A DNA stretch of 11,978 nt from assembly GCA_903879825.1 (NCBI GenBank), contig CAIRND010000669.1, positions 1-11,978 on the forward strand, given 5' to 3'. Within the stretch, counting starts at the first letter, position 1, and each line of letters begins with the position of its first letter. Under the pieces are notes generated by a model that worked only from the letters and a program-made list of their open reading frames with translations, was not told the DNA's origin and did not search any database. A program made the translations under genes and the position numbers. Positions 1 through 6,774 of the stretch are shown here, in pieces. The DNA comes from an uncultured Geobacteraceae bacterium (lineage in GTDB: Bacteria > Desulfobacterota > Desulfuromonadia > Geobacterales > Pseudopelobacteraceae).

Positions 1-13
1 AGTACGATTGATT

Positions 14-940
14 TCATACCGCTCCCCGCTCTTCATCGAGTTCCTGCACCCAACCATTTTCCAGACCCGCTTCATCCAAAGCCTCAACAGCAGCATCATA
101 TTCTTCATGGTTGATTGGGCGGTTCATTCCTGCTGTGCTCGTTGCATTATGGGCCGGGAAATATTGACTCATCAAGGCAACATAAGTTTCCAGGCCAAGA
201 TTATCAGCAACCCATTGAAGAGTTTCCGGAGATCCTGAGTTGCCTTCTGGCAGCACAAGGTGGCGAATAATTATGCCAACCGTCGCTATTTCTTGTTCGT
301 TTAACTGGAGGTGCCCAACCTGCCTGAGCATCTCGATAACGGCGGCACGATTAATCACACAGTAATGTGGTGCCGCAGAAATAAGACGAGCATGTTTGTC
401 ATTACTGTACTTCATATCAGGCAGATAGATTGAAACGACTCCGTCCAGTAGCTGCAAAGCGTCAACTTTCTCATACCCGCTGGTATTCCAGACGATTGGT
501 AATGTAAAGCCCTGAGGAATCGCAAGCCAGAGCGCCGCAAGAATCTGTGGCAGATAGTGGGTCGGAGTAACAAAGTTGATATTATGAACACCCTGCCGCT
601 GCAGTTTGAGCATGCGTGCTGCCAGCGTTCGGGTTGAGATAATTTCGCCGTTGCACAGCTGACTGATAGGATAATTCTGACAGAATACGCATTTCAAGGA
701 GCATCCAGAGAGAAAAATAGTGCCGGATCCGTTTGTCCCTGAAATGGGAGGTTCTTCACCTCGATGAACATTTGCCGAGGCTATCTTCGGTTTGAGGCCC
801 GCCCCACAAAGACCTTGTTCACCTTTGATGCGGTTGACTCCACAGTCGTGCGGACATAAGTTGCAGGAAGATAGCCGCTTATAAGCCTCGCGAACTCGTT
901 GATGTAATTCGCCTGATTGAAAAAGAGCATGGTAATTCAT
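14..940 (-). CDS. PflX-type radical SAM protein
   Basis: A complete 308-residue protein of the PflX group, homologous to pyruvate formate-lyase activating enzymes. The radical SAM motif CxxxCxxC is at C80, C84 and C87 and should hold the SAM-binding [4Fe-4S] cluster. An N-terminal cysteine set (C26, C29, C33, then C45 in a GLCGAG context) is typical of this group and may bind a second metal or Fe-S centre. The protein should be cytosolic; its substrate is unknown for the family. It starts 40 bases after carA on the same strand, so it could be the next gene of the pyr operon, but no obvious Shine-Dalgarno sequence precedes the ATG and a pyrimidine role is not implied. In many genomes carB would follow carA here. 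The family call is firm; the function is not. Confidence 0.85.
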   Translation of the reverse strand: MNYHALFQSGELHQRVREAYKRLSSCNLCPHDCGVNRIKGEQGLCGAGLKPKIASANVHRGEEPPISGTNGSGTIFLSGCSLKCVFCQNYPISQLCNGEIISTRTLAARMLKLQRQGVHNINFVTPTHYLPQILAALWLAIPQGFTLPIVWNTSGYEKVDALQLLDGVVSIYLPDMKYSNDKHARLISAAPHYCVINRAAVIEMLRQVGHLQLNEQEIATVGIIIRHLVLPEGNSGSPETLQWVADNLGLETYVALMSQYFPAHNATSTAGMNRPINHEEYDAAVEALDEAGLENGWVQELDEERGAV

Positions 941-980
941 AATGAATCAAGACCTATAATTGGACGCAATCACCTGCGTA

Positions 981-2108
981 CTATTGTCCTTTATTCTTTT
1001 CCATCATCTCCACAAATCGGCCAAACAGATACTGCGAATCATGTGGACCCGGTGATGCTTCTGGATGATGCTGAACCGAGAAGATCGGTAGAGTGCAGTG
1101 ACTGATGCCTTCAACCGTCTGGTCGTTCAGATTTTCATGTCCCAGACACGCTGTCTCACCCAATGAGTCTAGATCAACGGCAAAACCATGGTTTTGTGAA
1201 GTAATTTCAACTTTCCGGGTAGACATATCCATAACGGGCAGATTGGAGCCATGATTGCCGAACGGGAGCTTAACGGTTGAGCCGCCGAGGGCCAATCCAA
1301 GCAACTGATGCCCCAGACAAATACCGAAAATCGGTTTTTTACCGACCAATTTTTTAATTTCTTCCTGCACCTGTCGCAACGGCTCAGGGTCACCAGGACC
1401 ATTTGAGAGGAAGATACCATCCGGGTTCAGAGCCAGAGTTTCTTCGGCAGAGAAGCCTGCGGGAACAACTGTTACATCGCACCCAGCATCTACCAGACAG
1501 CGAAGAATATTGTACTTAATGCCAAAATCATAGGCCACAACCTTATAAGTAAGTGTGGCAGGATCTACCTGTGGATAGCCGTCGGCAAGGTCCCAAACCC
1601 CTTCAGCCCAGTGGTAGGGTTTGTCACAACTTACGCCGGAAGCCAGATCAAGTCCCGCCATACTTGGTACAGCCCTCACTTTAGCGATTAAACTGGCATG
1701 ATCCAGATCCACTGTGGATATTATGCCATTTTGTGCACCGTTATCACGGAGATGGCGGGTCAGAGCACGGGTATCAATACCCTGAATCGCAACAACGCCG
1801 TTTTCCTTTAAATATGCCGCAAGACTCATTGTGGCACGCCAATTGGAATAGCACTCCAGATATTCTTTAACGATAAAGCCAGACAGGAACAGGCCGCGAC
1901 TTTCAATATCCTCAGTATTAATTCCCGTATTACCAATCTGCGGATACGTCATTGTGACCATCTGTCCCTTATACGAGGGGTCAGTCAGAACTTCCTGATA
2001 GCCGGACATAGCGGTGTTGAAAACAACTTCACCGGTTGCTGTACCCGGTGCTCCAAACGATTTTCCTTCAAAAATGCGCCCATCGGCGAGCGCAAGGATT
2101 GCTTTCAT
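981..2108 (-). CDS. carA: Carbamoyl-phosphate synthase small (glutaminase) subunit
   Basis: Hydrolyses glutamine and passes ammonia to the CarB large subunit for carbamoyl phosphate synthesis, which feeds pyrimidines and arginine. It is 375 residues long, about normal for CarA. The N-terminal CarA domain covers roughly residues 1-150. The C-terminal class I amidotransferase domain covers about 188-370, with the nucleophile C264 in FGICLGHQ and the catalytic H348 and E350 in QHHPEASPGPHD. The spacing C264 to H348 (84 residues) equals that of E. coli C269 to H353. The start follows pyrC by 25 bases, with a GGAGAGG stretch upstream as ribosome site. It should be co-transcribed with pyrR-pyrB-pyrC and so be pyrimidine controlled. 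carB is not in the window. Confidence 0.97.
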   Translation of the reverse strand: MKAILALADGRIFEGKSFGAPGTATGEVVFNTAMSGYQEVLTDPSYKGQMVTMTYPQIGNTGINTEDIESRGLFLSGFIVKEYLECYSNWRATMSLAAYLKENGVVAIQGIDTRALTRHLRDNGAQNGIISTVDLDHASLIAKVRAVPSMAGLDLASGVSCDKPYHWAEGVWDLADGYPQVDPATLTYKVVAYDFGIKYNILRCLVDAGCDVTVVPAGFSAEETLALNPDGIFLSNGPGDPEPLRQVQEEIKKLVGKKPIFGICLGHQLLGLALGGSTVKLPFGNHGSNLPVMDMSTRKVEITSQNHGFAVDLDSLGETACLGHENLNDQTVEGISHCTLPIFSVQHHPEASPGPHDSQYLFGRFVEMMEKNKGQ

Positions 2109-2133
2109 AGACTGCCTCTCCTGATTTCAGTTT

Positions 2134-3408
2134 TTAACGTTTGTACATCAGCTTGCCGTCCACGATTGTGGCAGCAGCGCCGCCTTTCATTTGCGTGCCA
2201 AGCCAGGGCGAGTTTTTTGATTTGCTGCACAAGGCATCAGCCTCCACAATCCACCCGATATTCGGATCAATCAGAGTGATGTCAGCAATCGCCCCAATTT
2301 CAAGGCTACCACGATTTAAACCGAGAATTTCTGAAGGTTTGCAAGACATCTTATCAATCAGTTGATTAAGTGTCAGTACCCCTTCTTCCACCAGCTTCAA
2401 CGATAAAGGGAGCGAAGTTTCCAAACCAATTATGCCATTCATGGCAACATTAAACTCGACATCTTTTTCGTCCAGATGATGAGGTGCATGATCAGTAGCT
2501 ATGGCGTCGATGGTTCCGTCCTTTAGCCCTTCCTTTATGGCGGCAACATCATCAATTTCCCGAAGTGGCGGATTCATCTTGGCGTTGGTGTTATAGCCAC
2601 GCACTGCATCATCCGTCAGGGTAAAATAATGTGGCGCCGTTTCACAGGTTACCTTTACGCCACGCGCTTTGGCCTCACGAATAATCCGCACTGCGCCTTT
2701 GGTGGAAACATGGGCAATATGAATAGACGTTCCGGTATACTCTGCAAGCAGCGTCTCGCGAGCTGTCGCTACATCTTCTGCAACACGCGGAATACCTTTC
2801 AGCCCCAGTTCGGTAGAGGTGAAACCTTCATTCATAACCCCCTCACCCACCAGTTCAATCTCTTCGGCATGAGAAATCACCATGATTCCGATTCCAGCTG
2901 CATACTGCAGAGCGCGCATCATCATTTCACTGTTTTTAACCGGTTTGCCATCGTCAGACACAGCAACACAACCCGATTCCTTAAGCTCCCCCATTTCCGA
3001 CATTCGATCTCCGGAAAGTCCGTATGTGATAGATCCAACTGGAAAAACGTTGCAGAATCCTTCCGCTTTCGCCTTGTTGATTATATAGCTGGCCACTGCT
3101 TTATTGTCGATAACCGGCTTGGTGTTCGGCATACAGCAGATCGAGGTAAAACCTCCCGCAGCCGCAGCTTTAGTCCCGGATATTATGTCTTCCTTGTACT
3201 CCAGACCTGGATCACGTAAGTGAACATGCATGTCGATCAGCCCCGGTACCACATACGAACCACCGGCATCAATGGTTTCTGCACCGACTGGGGCAGTCAC
3301 CCCCTTGCCAATCTCCTTAATCAGGCCGTTTGCGACCAGAATGTCAAGCGTGTCATCCAGATTTTGGCTTGGGTCAATCACCCGCCCGTTTTTTATCAGC
3401 AAATCCAT
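2134..3408 (-). CDS. pyrC: Dihydroorotase (class I, PyrC)
   Basis: Catalyses cyclisation of carbamoyl aspartate to dihydroorotate, the third step of UMP synthesis. The 424-residue length fits class I dihydroorotases of the amidohydrolase superfamily. Visible metal and catalytic residues are H61 and H63 in MHVHLRDPG, D152/D153 in SDDGKPV, H180, H233 in IHIAHVST, and D306 in ATDHAPHH. The position taken by a carboxylated lysine in E. coli-type enzymes is an aspartate here, as in the Aquifex-type enzyme. All key residues are present, so it is probably a genuine enzyme and not an inactive PyrC' paralogue. The start lies 36 bases after pyrB and has a good GAGGTGA ribosome site 4 bases before the ATG. 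It should be co-transcribed with pyrB and carA. Confidence 0.96.
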   Translation of the reverse strand: MDLLIKNGRVIDPSQNLDDTLDILVANGLIKEIGKGVTAPVGAETIDAGGSYVVPGLIDMHVHLRDPGLEYKEDIISGTKAAAAGGFTSICCMPNTKPVIDNKAVASYIINKAKAEGFCNVFPVGSITYGLSGDRMSEMGELKESGCVAVSDDGKPVKNSEMMMRALQYAAGIGIMVISHAEEIELVGEGVMNEGFTSTELGLKGIPRVAEDVATARETLLAEYTGTSIHIAHVSTKGAVRIIREAKARGVKVTCETAPHYFTLTDDAVRGYNTNAKMNPPLREIDDVAAIKEGLKDGTIDAIATDHAPHHLDEKDVEFNVAMNGIIGLETSLPLSLKLVEEGVLTLNQLIDKMSCKPSEILGLNRGSLEIGAIADITLIDPNIGWIVEADALCSKSKNSPWLGTQMKGGAAATIVDGKLMYKR

Positions 3409-3444
3409 ATAGTCACCTCGAATGTTTTATATATTGTATAAAAG

Positions 3445-4377
3445 TTATTCCAGTTCTCCACCGCACACGTGATACAGCATCGCCATTCTCACCGCTACAC
3501 CATTTTCAACCTGCTTCAAAATGCAGGACTGGTCGCCGTCAACCATGCTGGAGGACATTTCCACTCCACGGTTGATAGGACCCGGGTGCATAACTATGGC
3601 ATTCGGCTTTGCGAGTTTAATATTGGTTGGGTTCAAACCAAAGTAACGGGAATATTCGCGGGCATTCGGCATGAGAGTCTTTCCCTGACGTTCCTGCTGA
3701 ATACGCAACATCATGACGACATCTGCATCCTGCAAAGCCTCATTCATTGTGCCACAGACGGTAACATCACCCAGCTTTTCGACGCCCGGTGGCATCATGG
3801 TTGGCGGTCCGGCAAGATAGACCTTTGAGCCAAGCTTGGTCAGCCCCTGAATATTGGAACGGGCAACACGACTGTGGGTTATATCACCAACGATAGCGAC
3901 CTTCAAGCCATCCAAGCGCCCAAATCGATCCTTCATGGTCAGCATATCCAGCAGACCTTGTGAGGGATGTTCATGTGCACCGTCACCGGCGTTTATTATC
4001 GAGCAGTTAATTTTGTTCGCCAGGAAATAGTGTGCACCGGATACAGCATGGCGCATGACTATAATATCCGGCTTCATCGCCAACAGATTCAAGGCGGTAT
4101 CTGCGAGGGTTTCACCTTTGGTCGCAGAGCTTGATGCCGTCGTGATATTGACGGTATCTGCCGAAAGTCTCTTTCCGGCAATTTCAAAAGATGTTCGGGT
4201 GCGGGTTGAAGCTTCGTAGAACAGATTAATAACTGTTTTTCCACGCAGCGTCGGTACTTTTTTGATGTCACGACAGTTGATATCCCTCATGTTCTCAGCG
4301 GTTGAGATCAGGAGTTCAATATCCTCTTTTGACAGGTCCCGCAGGGCAATAATGTGTTTATGCTTGAATTCGGCCAT
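3445..4377 (-). CDS. pyrB: Aspartate carbamoyltransferase catalytic subunit
   Basis: Joins carbamoyl phosphate and aspartate to form carbamoyl aspartate, the committed step of pyrimidine synthesis. The 310-residue length is standard for PyrB. The carbamoyl phosphate loop STRTR is at residues 57-61 in FYEASTRTRTSF. The SxxK loop borrowed by the neighbouring subunit is at S84-K87. R109-H110, HPSQ at 137-140, R225 and the HPGP motif at 264-267 complete the active site. No pyrI regulatory subunit gene is present, so allosteric control of the E. coli type is not expected. An active class I dihydroorotase is encoded next to it, and a PyrB-PyrC complex as in Aquifex is possible. The gene starts 13 bases after pyrR, consistent with coupled translation. 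Confidence 0.97.
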   Translation of the reverse strand: MAEFKHKHIIALRDLSKEDIELLISTAENMRDINCRDIKKVPTLRGKTVINLFYEASTRTRTSFEIAGKRLSADTVNITTASSSATKGETLADTALNLLAMKPDIIVMRHAVSGAHYFLANKINCSIINAGDGAHEHPSQGLLDMLTMKDRFGRLDGLKVAIVGDITHSRVARSNIQGLTKLGSKVYLAGPPTMMPPGVEKLGDVTVCGTMNEALQDADVVMMLRIQQERQGKTLMPNAREYSRYFGLNPTNIKLAKPNAIVMHPGPINRGVEMSSSMVDGDQSCILKQVENGVAVRMAMLYHVCGGELE

Positions 4378-4390
4378 TCCTGTTTACCCC

Positions 4391-4927
4391 CTATTTTTCG
4401 AGTACCACTTCAATCGGCTGGTTAGATCCATCAAAAACGACTTCAACATTCTCTTTCTGGCTGGTAGGAACATTTCGACCAACAAAATCAGCTCGTATCG
4501 GTAATTCACGATGACCACGGTCAATCAACACCGCCAGTTGAATCGACTGGGGTCGTCCAAAATCCATCAAGGCATCCATGGCGGCCCGGATAGTACGACC
4601 GGTGTAGAGGACATCATCAACGAGAATAACTTTCTTCGCCTCAAGGGAGAACGGAATGTCTGTTTTTCCAACCGGATGATGTGGCAGATGCCCTGAGCAA
4701 TCATCACGGTAGAGAGTTATATCAACGGCTCCAACGGGAACTGCTCCACCCTCAATGACACAAATTTGCTGCGCAATTCCGTCTGCCAGAAATACGCCAC
4801 CCGAACGGATACCGATCAGCACAATATCAGTAACACCCTTGTTCCGTTCAAGAATTTCATGAGCGATACGCGTTAAGGCCCGCTTGATTCCTTCACCATC
4901 CATAAGTACGGTTCGTTCACCAGACAT
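4391..4927 (-). CDS. pyrR: Bifunctional pyr operon RNA-binding attenuator / uracil phosphoribosyltransferase
   Basis: PyrR senses UMP (and PRPP) and binds pyr leader RNA to lower operon expression; many PyrR proteins also have uracil phosphoribosyltransferase activity. The protein is 178 residues long, normal for the family. The PRPP-binding loop VILVDDVLYTGRT covers residues 100-112, a pyrophosphate-type loop IGIRSGG is at 38-44, DITLYRDD is at 69-76, and the conserved IDRGHRELPIRADFVGRNVPTS region lies at 135-156. The start is fixed by GGAGG at 4934-4938, six bases before the ATG. It is the first full gene of the pyr operon and is preceded by a leader with a PyrR-loop-like hairpin and terminator, so it should regulate itself and the genes behind it. 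Confidence 0.96.
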   Translation of the reverse strand: MSGERTVLMDGEGIKRALTRIAHEILERNKGVTDIVLIGIRSGGVFLADGIAQQICVIEGGAVPVGAVDITLYRDDCSGHLPHHPVGKTDIPFSLEAKKVILVDDVLYTGRTIRAAMDALMDFGRPQSIQLAVLIDRGHRELPIRADFVGRNVPTSQKENVEVVFDGSNQPIEVVLEK

Positions 4928-4946
4928 GTGTAACCTCCGTGGGCAT

Positions 4947-4982
4947 AAAAAAAGAGCCTTCCCGCGCTAAGCGGCAAGACCC
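4947..4982 (-). terminator. Intrinsic terminator (attenuator) in the pyr leader
   Basis: On the minus strand the arm 4982-4971 pairs with 4965-4954, giving about 11 base pairs with one G:G mismatch and two G:U pairs around a 5-base loop (UUAGC). Seven uninterrupted T residues follow (4953-4947). It lies 20 bases upstream of the pyrR start and therefore interrupts the operon's own leader. This is the position and form of an attenuator. The 5' arm is made of the last four or so codons of the short leader ORF and the loop contains its TAG stop. Confidence 0.9.
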
Positions 4983-5008
4983 TTCAGGTATGAATTCAGT
5001 GTATCCAT
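4967..5008 (-). CDS. Putative pyr leader peptide (13 aa)
   Basis: A 13-codon ORF, ATG to TAG, would encode MDTLNSYLKGLAA. AAAGG at 5016-5020 stands 7 bases before the ATG, a plausible ribosome site. The final codons (GGT CTT GCC GCT) form the 5' arm of the pyr attenuator and the stop lies in its loop. A ribosome reaching the stop would cover that arm and prevent the terminator from forming. No long U-run precedes it, unlike the E. coli pyrBI leader, so control is more likely through PyrR at the hairpin directly upstream than through UTP-dependent pausing. The peptide itself need have no function. Evidence is position and architecture only; expression is inferred. Confidence 0.6.
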   Translation of the reverse strand: MDTLNSYLKGLAA

Positions 5009-5021
5009 TGTGTCGCCTTTG

Positions 5022-5038
5022 CTGGTCTCTCGGACCAA
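5022..5038 (-). promoter_or_regulatory. PyrR-binding-loop-like hairpin
   Basis: On the minus strand a TGGTC/GACCA stem, extendable by a T:G pair, closes a purine-rich CGAGA loop, giving GGTCCGAGAGACC. This resembles the Bacillus PyrR-binding consensus ARUCCNGNGAGGYU but is about one base shorter in the loop. It ends one base before the AAAGG ribosome site of the leader ORF. Its 3' side (5029-5024, GAGACC) can also pair with the 5' arm of the terminator (4981-4976, GGTCTT, one G:U), so antiterminator behaviour is possible too. Confidence 0.65.
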
Positions 5039-5068
5039 TTTAAAAGGGTGAGTTTTTTTAAGTGACGC

Positions 5069-5098
5069 ACACTACCATTTAAAACCAAAACAGGTCAA
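5069..5098 (-). promoter_or_regulatory. Possible promoter of the pyr operon
   Basis: A TTGACC -35 hexamer (5098-5093, 5 of 6 matches to TTGACA) lies on the minus strand. The best -10 region at 16-18 bases spacing is the weak GGTAGTGT. A start near 5060 would give a leader holding the hairpin, leader ORF and terminator. The M16 peptidase gene ends 40 bases upstream with no convincing terminator, so read-through from it is also possible. Confidence 0.3.
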
Positions 5099-5137
5099 GC
5101 AGGATTTCGGCAAAATAAATTTTACTCTAAAGAGCTC

Positions 5138-6397
5138 CTAAACCGTCAGCATCTCAGCAGTCAACCCCAGATCGGCAACCTGCCCCATAACTTCAAGATG
5201 GAGAAATTCACTTTTGATCAATTCTTGTGATACCCGCAGAAGATCTTTACTGCTAACCGCATCATAGTGGGCAAGAACATCTTCAATGGACTGCTGCTTT
5301 TGCAGATAGATTTCATTTTTGGCCAGACGGGTCATCAAGCTGTCGCTACTTTCAAGCGACATAAGTGTTTTACCCTTCAGTTGTTCACGTGCTGCGTCAA
5401 GCTCATCTTGCGGCACCTCCTCAGCAACCAGTCGCGACATCTCGTGCTGTGCAATATCAATGACTTCGCAACAATGCTTCTTTTCAGTGCCGGCATATAC
5501 TACCAGAGCCCCGGAATCGGCGTGGGAGATGATGTAGGAGTGAACGGAATACGCCAGACCTTTCTTTTCGCGCACTTCCTGAAACAATCGCGAGCTCATT
5601 CCTCCGCCCAAAATCGTCGTCAACAGAAAGAGTGCATAACGATCCGGATGATCGTAGCGAAGTGAGCGTGTGCCAAGACAAACAAGCGTCTGCTCCATCT
5701 CACGTTCAATAAGATGCAGCTCTTTTACCGCGGCAGGAAAGATATCGTTTGTTTCCGGTTGCCACTGTGAAGAGAGACCTGAAAACAGCGGGGCCAAGAT
5801 TGCGACCATTTCATCATGCTGCACGTTACCGGCAGCGGCGATGATAATATCATGGGGGCGATAACGGCTATCTTTATGATTCAGGATGGCATTTCGTGAC
5901 AGGTTGGTGACCGTTTCCTCACTGCCCAGAACCGGCATACCAAGTCGCTGTCCCTGCCAGAAGTTTTGATGAAAACGATCATGGATAAATTCTTCCGGCG
6001 AGTCATCACGCATCTTAATTTCCTGAAGAACAACCTTACGTTCCCGCTCGATTTCATCCTGCGGAAAGGTGGAATTCAGAAATATATCAGCCAGCAGATC
6101 AGCAGCACGAGGGAGAAATTTCGCCAGTACTTTGGCGTAATAGCAGACATATTCATGCCCGGTAAATGCGTTCAGAATTCCACCCATAGAATCAATCTCG
6201 CGGGAAATCTGATGGGCGCTGCGCCGCTTCGTCCCTTTAAACAGCATATGCTCAATAAAATGAGCCACGCCGTTATCTTCGGGAGATTCATGCCGAGTGC
6301 CGTTAGCCACCCAGATACCGGTTGTTACTGTGTGCATGTACCCGATGTGTTGGGTAACAATTCGAACGCCATTGTCAAGAGTAGTAGTAGTTATCAT
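5138..6397 (-). CDS. M16 family zinc metallopeptidase (processing-peptidase-like)
   Basis: A 419-residue, probably cytosolic peptidase of the M16B group, related to mitochondrial processing peptidase beta and the bacterial one-chain enzymes of about 420 residues. The inverted zinc motif HFIEH gives H46, E49 and H50, and the third ligand E126 follows 76 residues after H50, the classic HxxEHx(75)E spacing. The C-terminal half carries GGGMSSRLFQEVREKKGLAYSV at 264-285, the conserved R/Y motif region. No signal peptide is visible. The start used (MITTTTLDNG) fits the family N-terminus; AAGG at 6410-6413 is a distant ribosome site. It is likely catalytically active because all ligands are present. 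It lies upstream of the pyr operon in the same direction, and its substrate cannot be told from the sequence. Confidence 0.93.
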   Translation of the reverse strand: MITTTTLDNGVRIVTQHIGYMHTVTTGIWVANGTRHESPEDNGVAHFIEHMLFKGTKRRSAHQISREIDSMGGILNAFTGHEYVCYYAKVLAKFLPRAADLLADIFLNSTFPQDEIERERKVVLQEIKMRDDSPEEFIHDRFHQNFWQGQRLGMPVLGSEETVTNLSRNAILNHKDSRYRPHDIIIAAAGNVQHDEMVAILAPLFSGLSSQWQPETNDIFPAAVKELHLIEREMEQTLVCLGTRSLRYDHPDRYALFLLTTILGGGMSSRLFQEVREKKGLAYSVHSYIISHADSGALVVYAGTEKKHCCEVIDIAQHEMSRLVAEEVPQDELDAAREQLKGKTLMSLESSDSLMTRLAKNEIYLQKQQSIEDVLAHYDAVSSKDLLRVSQELIKSEFLHLEVMGQVADLGLTAEMLTV

Positions 6398-6516
6398 ATG
6401 AGAAGCATACCTTAGTTTCAGGCTATTTCAACCAAAAACAAAATCATGAAAATATTTCGAGATTTAAAACAACTGCTGCCTCGTTTTATCAGCAAAAATG
6501 GTCCTCACCACATTCC

Positions 6517-6580
6517 CCCTCATCTGCAATGAATTTTATTTTCTACGCCCTCATCTACCAGTGAAAACTGGTTTTATTTT
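6517..6580. repeat. Imperfect tandem repeat with small hairpin and T-rich tail
   Basis: Two copies begin with CCCTCATCT (6517-6525 and 6548-6556) and end with TTTTATTTT (6534-6542 and 6572-6580). The second copy is longer and contains the perfect inverted repeat ACCAGT-GAAA-ACTGGT (6557-6572), which runs straight into the T-rich end. Read rightward it looks like a small, weak terminator. Its role is unknown. Confidence 0.5.
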
Positions 6581-6712
6581 GTATTTTATAAATCTGAGAG
6601 TAGCGCTGCTAACAATATTTAAAAAAACAGGATATATTTTATGATTTCAATTTGTATAACAAGATTACATATCACCATATTTTATTTTATTATCCTTTAA
6701 AACAGGCATGTT

Positions 6713-6728
6713 AACTGGTAATAAAAAT
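6713..6728 (+). promoter_or_regulatory. Secondary GntR-type half-site
   Basis: AACTGGTAATAAAAAT matches the stronger operator candidate at 6758-6773 in 14 of 16 bases, 45 bases upstream of it. The left half (TGGT) is intact but the right half has lost the C of ACNA. It could be an auxiliary binding site, lying just upstream of the TTGACA box. Confidence 0.35.
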
Positions 6729-6733
6729 AATAC

Positions 6734-6762
6734 TTGACAACAATTTTCAAAACAAGTAATTG
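6734..6762 (+). promoter_or_regulatory. Candidate sigma-70 promoter of lctP
   Basis: A perfect TTGACA is at 6734-6739. With a 17-base spacer the -10 would be TAATTG at 6757-6762, a poor match that overlaps the operator candidate. Other -10-like boxes (TATATT at 6788, TATTAT at 6790) are spaced too far from this -35. The overlap would fit repression, but the promoter is uncertain. Confidence 0.35.
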
Positions 6763-6774
6763 GTAATACAAATT
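6758..6774 (+). promoter_or_regulatory. Candidate LldR/PdhR-type GntR operator
   Basis: AATTGGTAATACAAATT is a 17-base palindrome with one mismatched pair. It fits the FadR-subfamily GntR consensus TNGTNNNACNA and closely resembles the E. coli PdhR operator AATTGGTAAGACCAATT, differing at two bases as I recall that sequence. Regulators of this subfamily (LldR, PdhR, GlcC) control lactate, pyruvate and glycolate genes, which fits the lctP-glcD cluster downstream. A further AACTGGT half-site lies at 6780-6786. No regulator gene is present in the window. Confidence 0.55.

Noticed and set aside
2629..3219. 196-codon plus-strand ORF opposite pyrC
   Set aside because: It lies wholly inside the antisense of pyrC, which has every catalytic motif. 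The translation resembles no protein family and is rich in residues typical of antisense frames.
5100..5137. Terminator after the M16 peptidase gene
   Set aside because: Only a three- to four-pair CTC/GAG stem was found, followed by mixed A/T and no T run; it is too weak to call.
6394..6408. Four-codon ORF (MLLI) overlapping the start of the M16 gene on the minus strand
   Set aside because: Its TGA overlaps the peptidase ATG, which could suggest coupling, but such tiny ORFs are common by chance and the AAGG before it is too close to its start to be a convincing ribosome site.
6641..6700. 19-codon plus-strand ORF (starts MISICITR) in the intergenic region
   Set aside because: It sits in very AT-rich sequence with only a weak AGGA at 9 bases. 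Composition explains it, and nothing supports expression.
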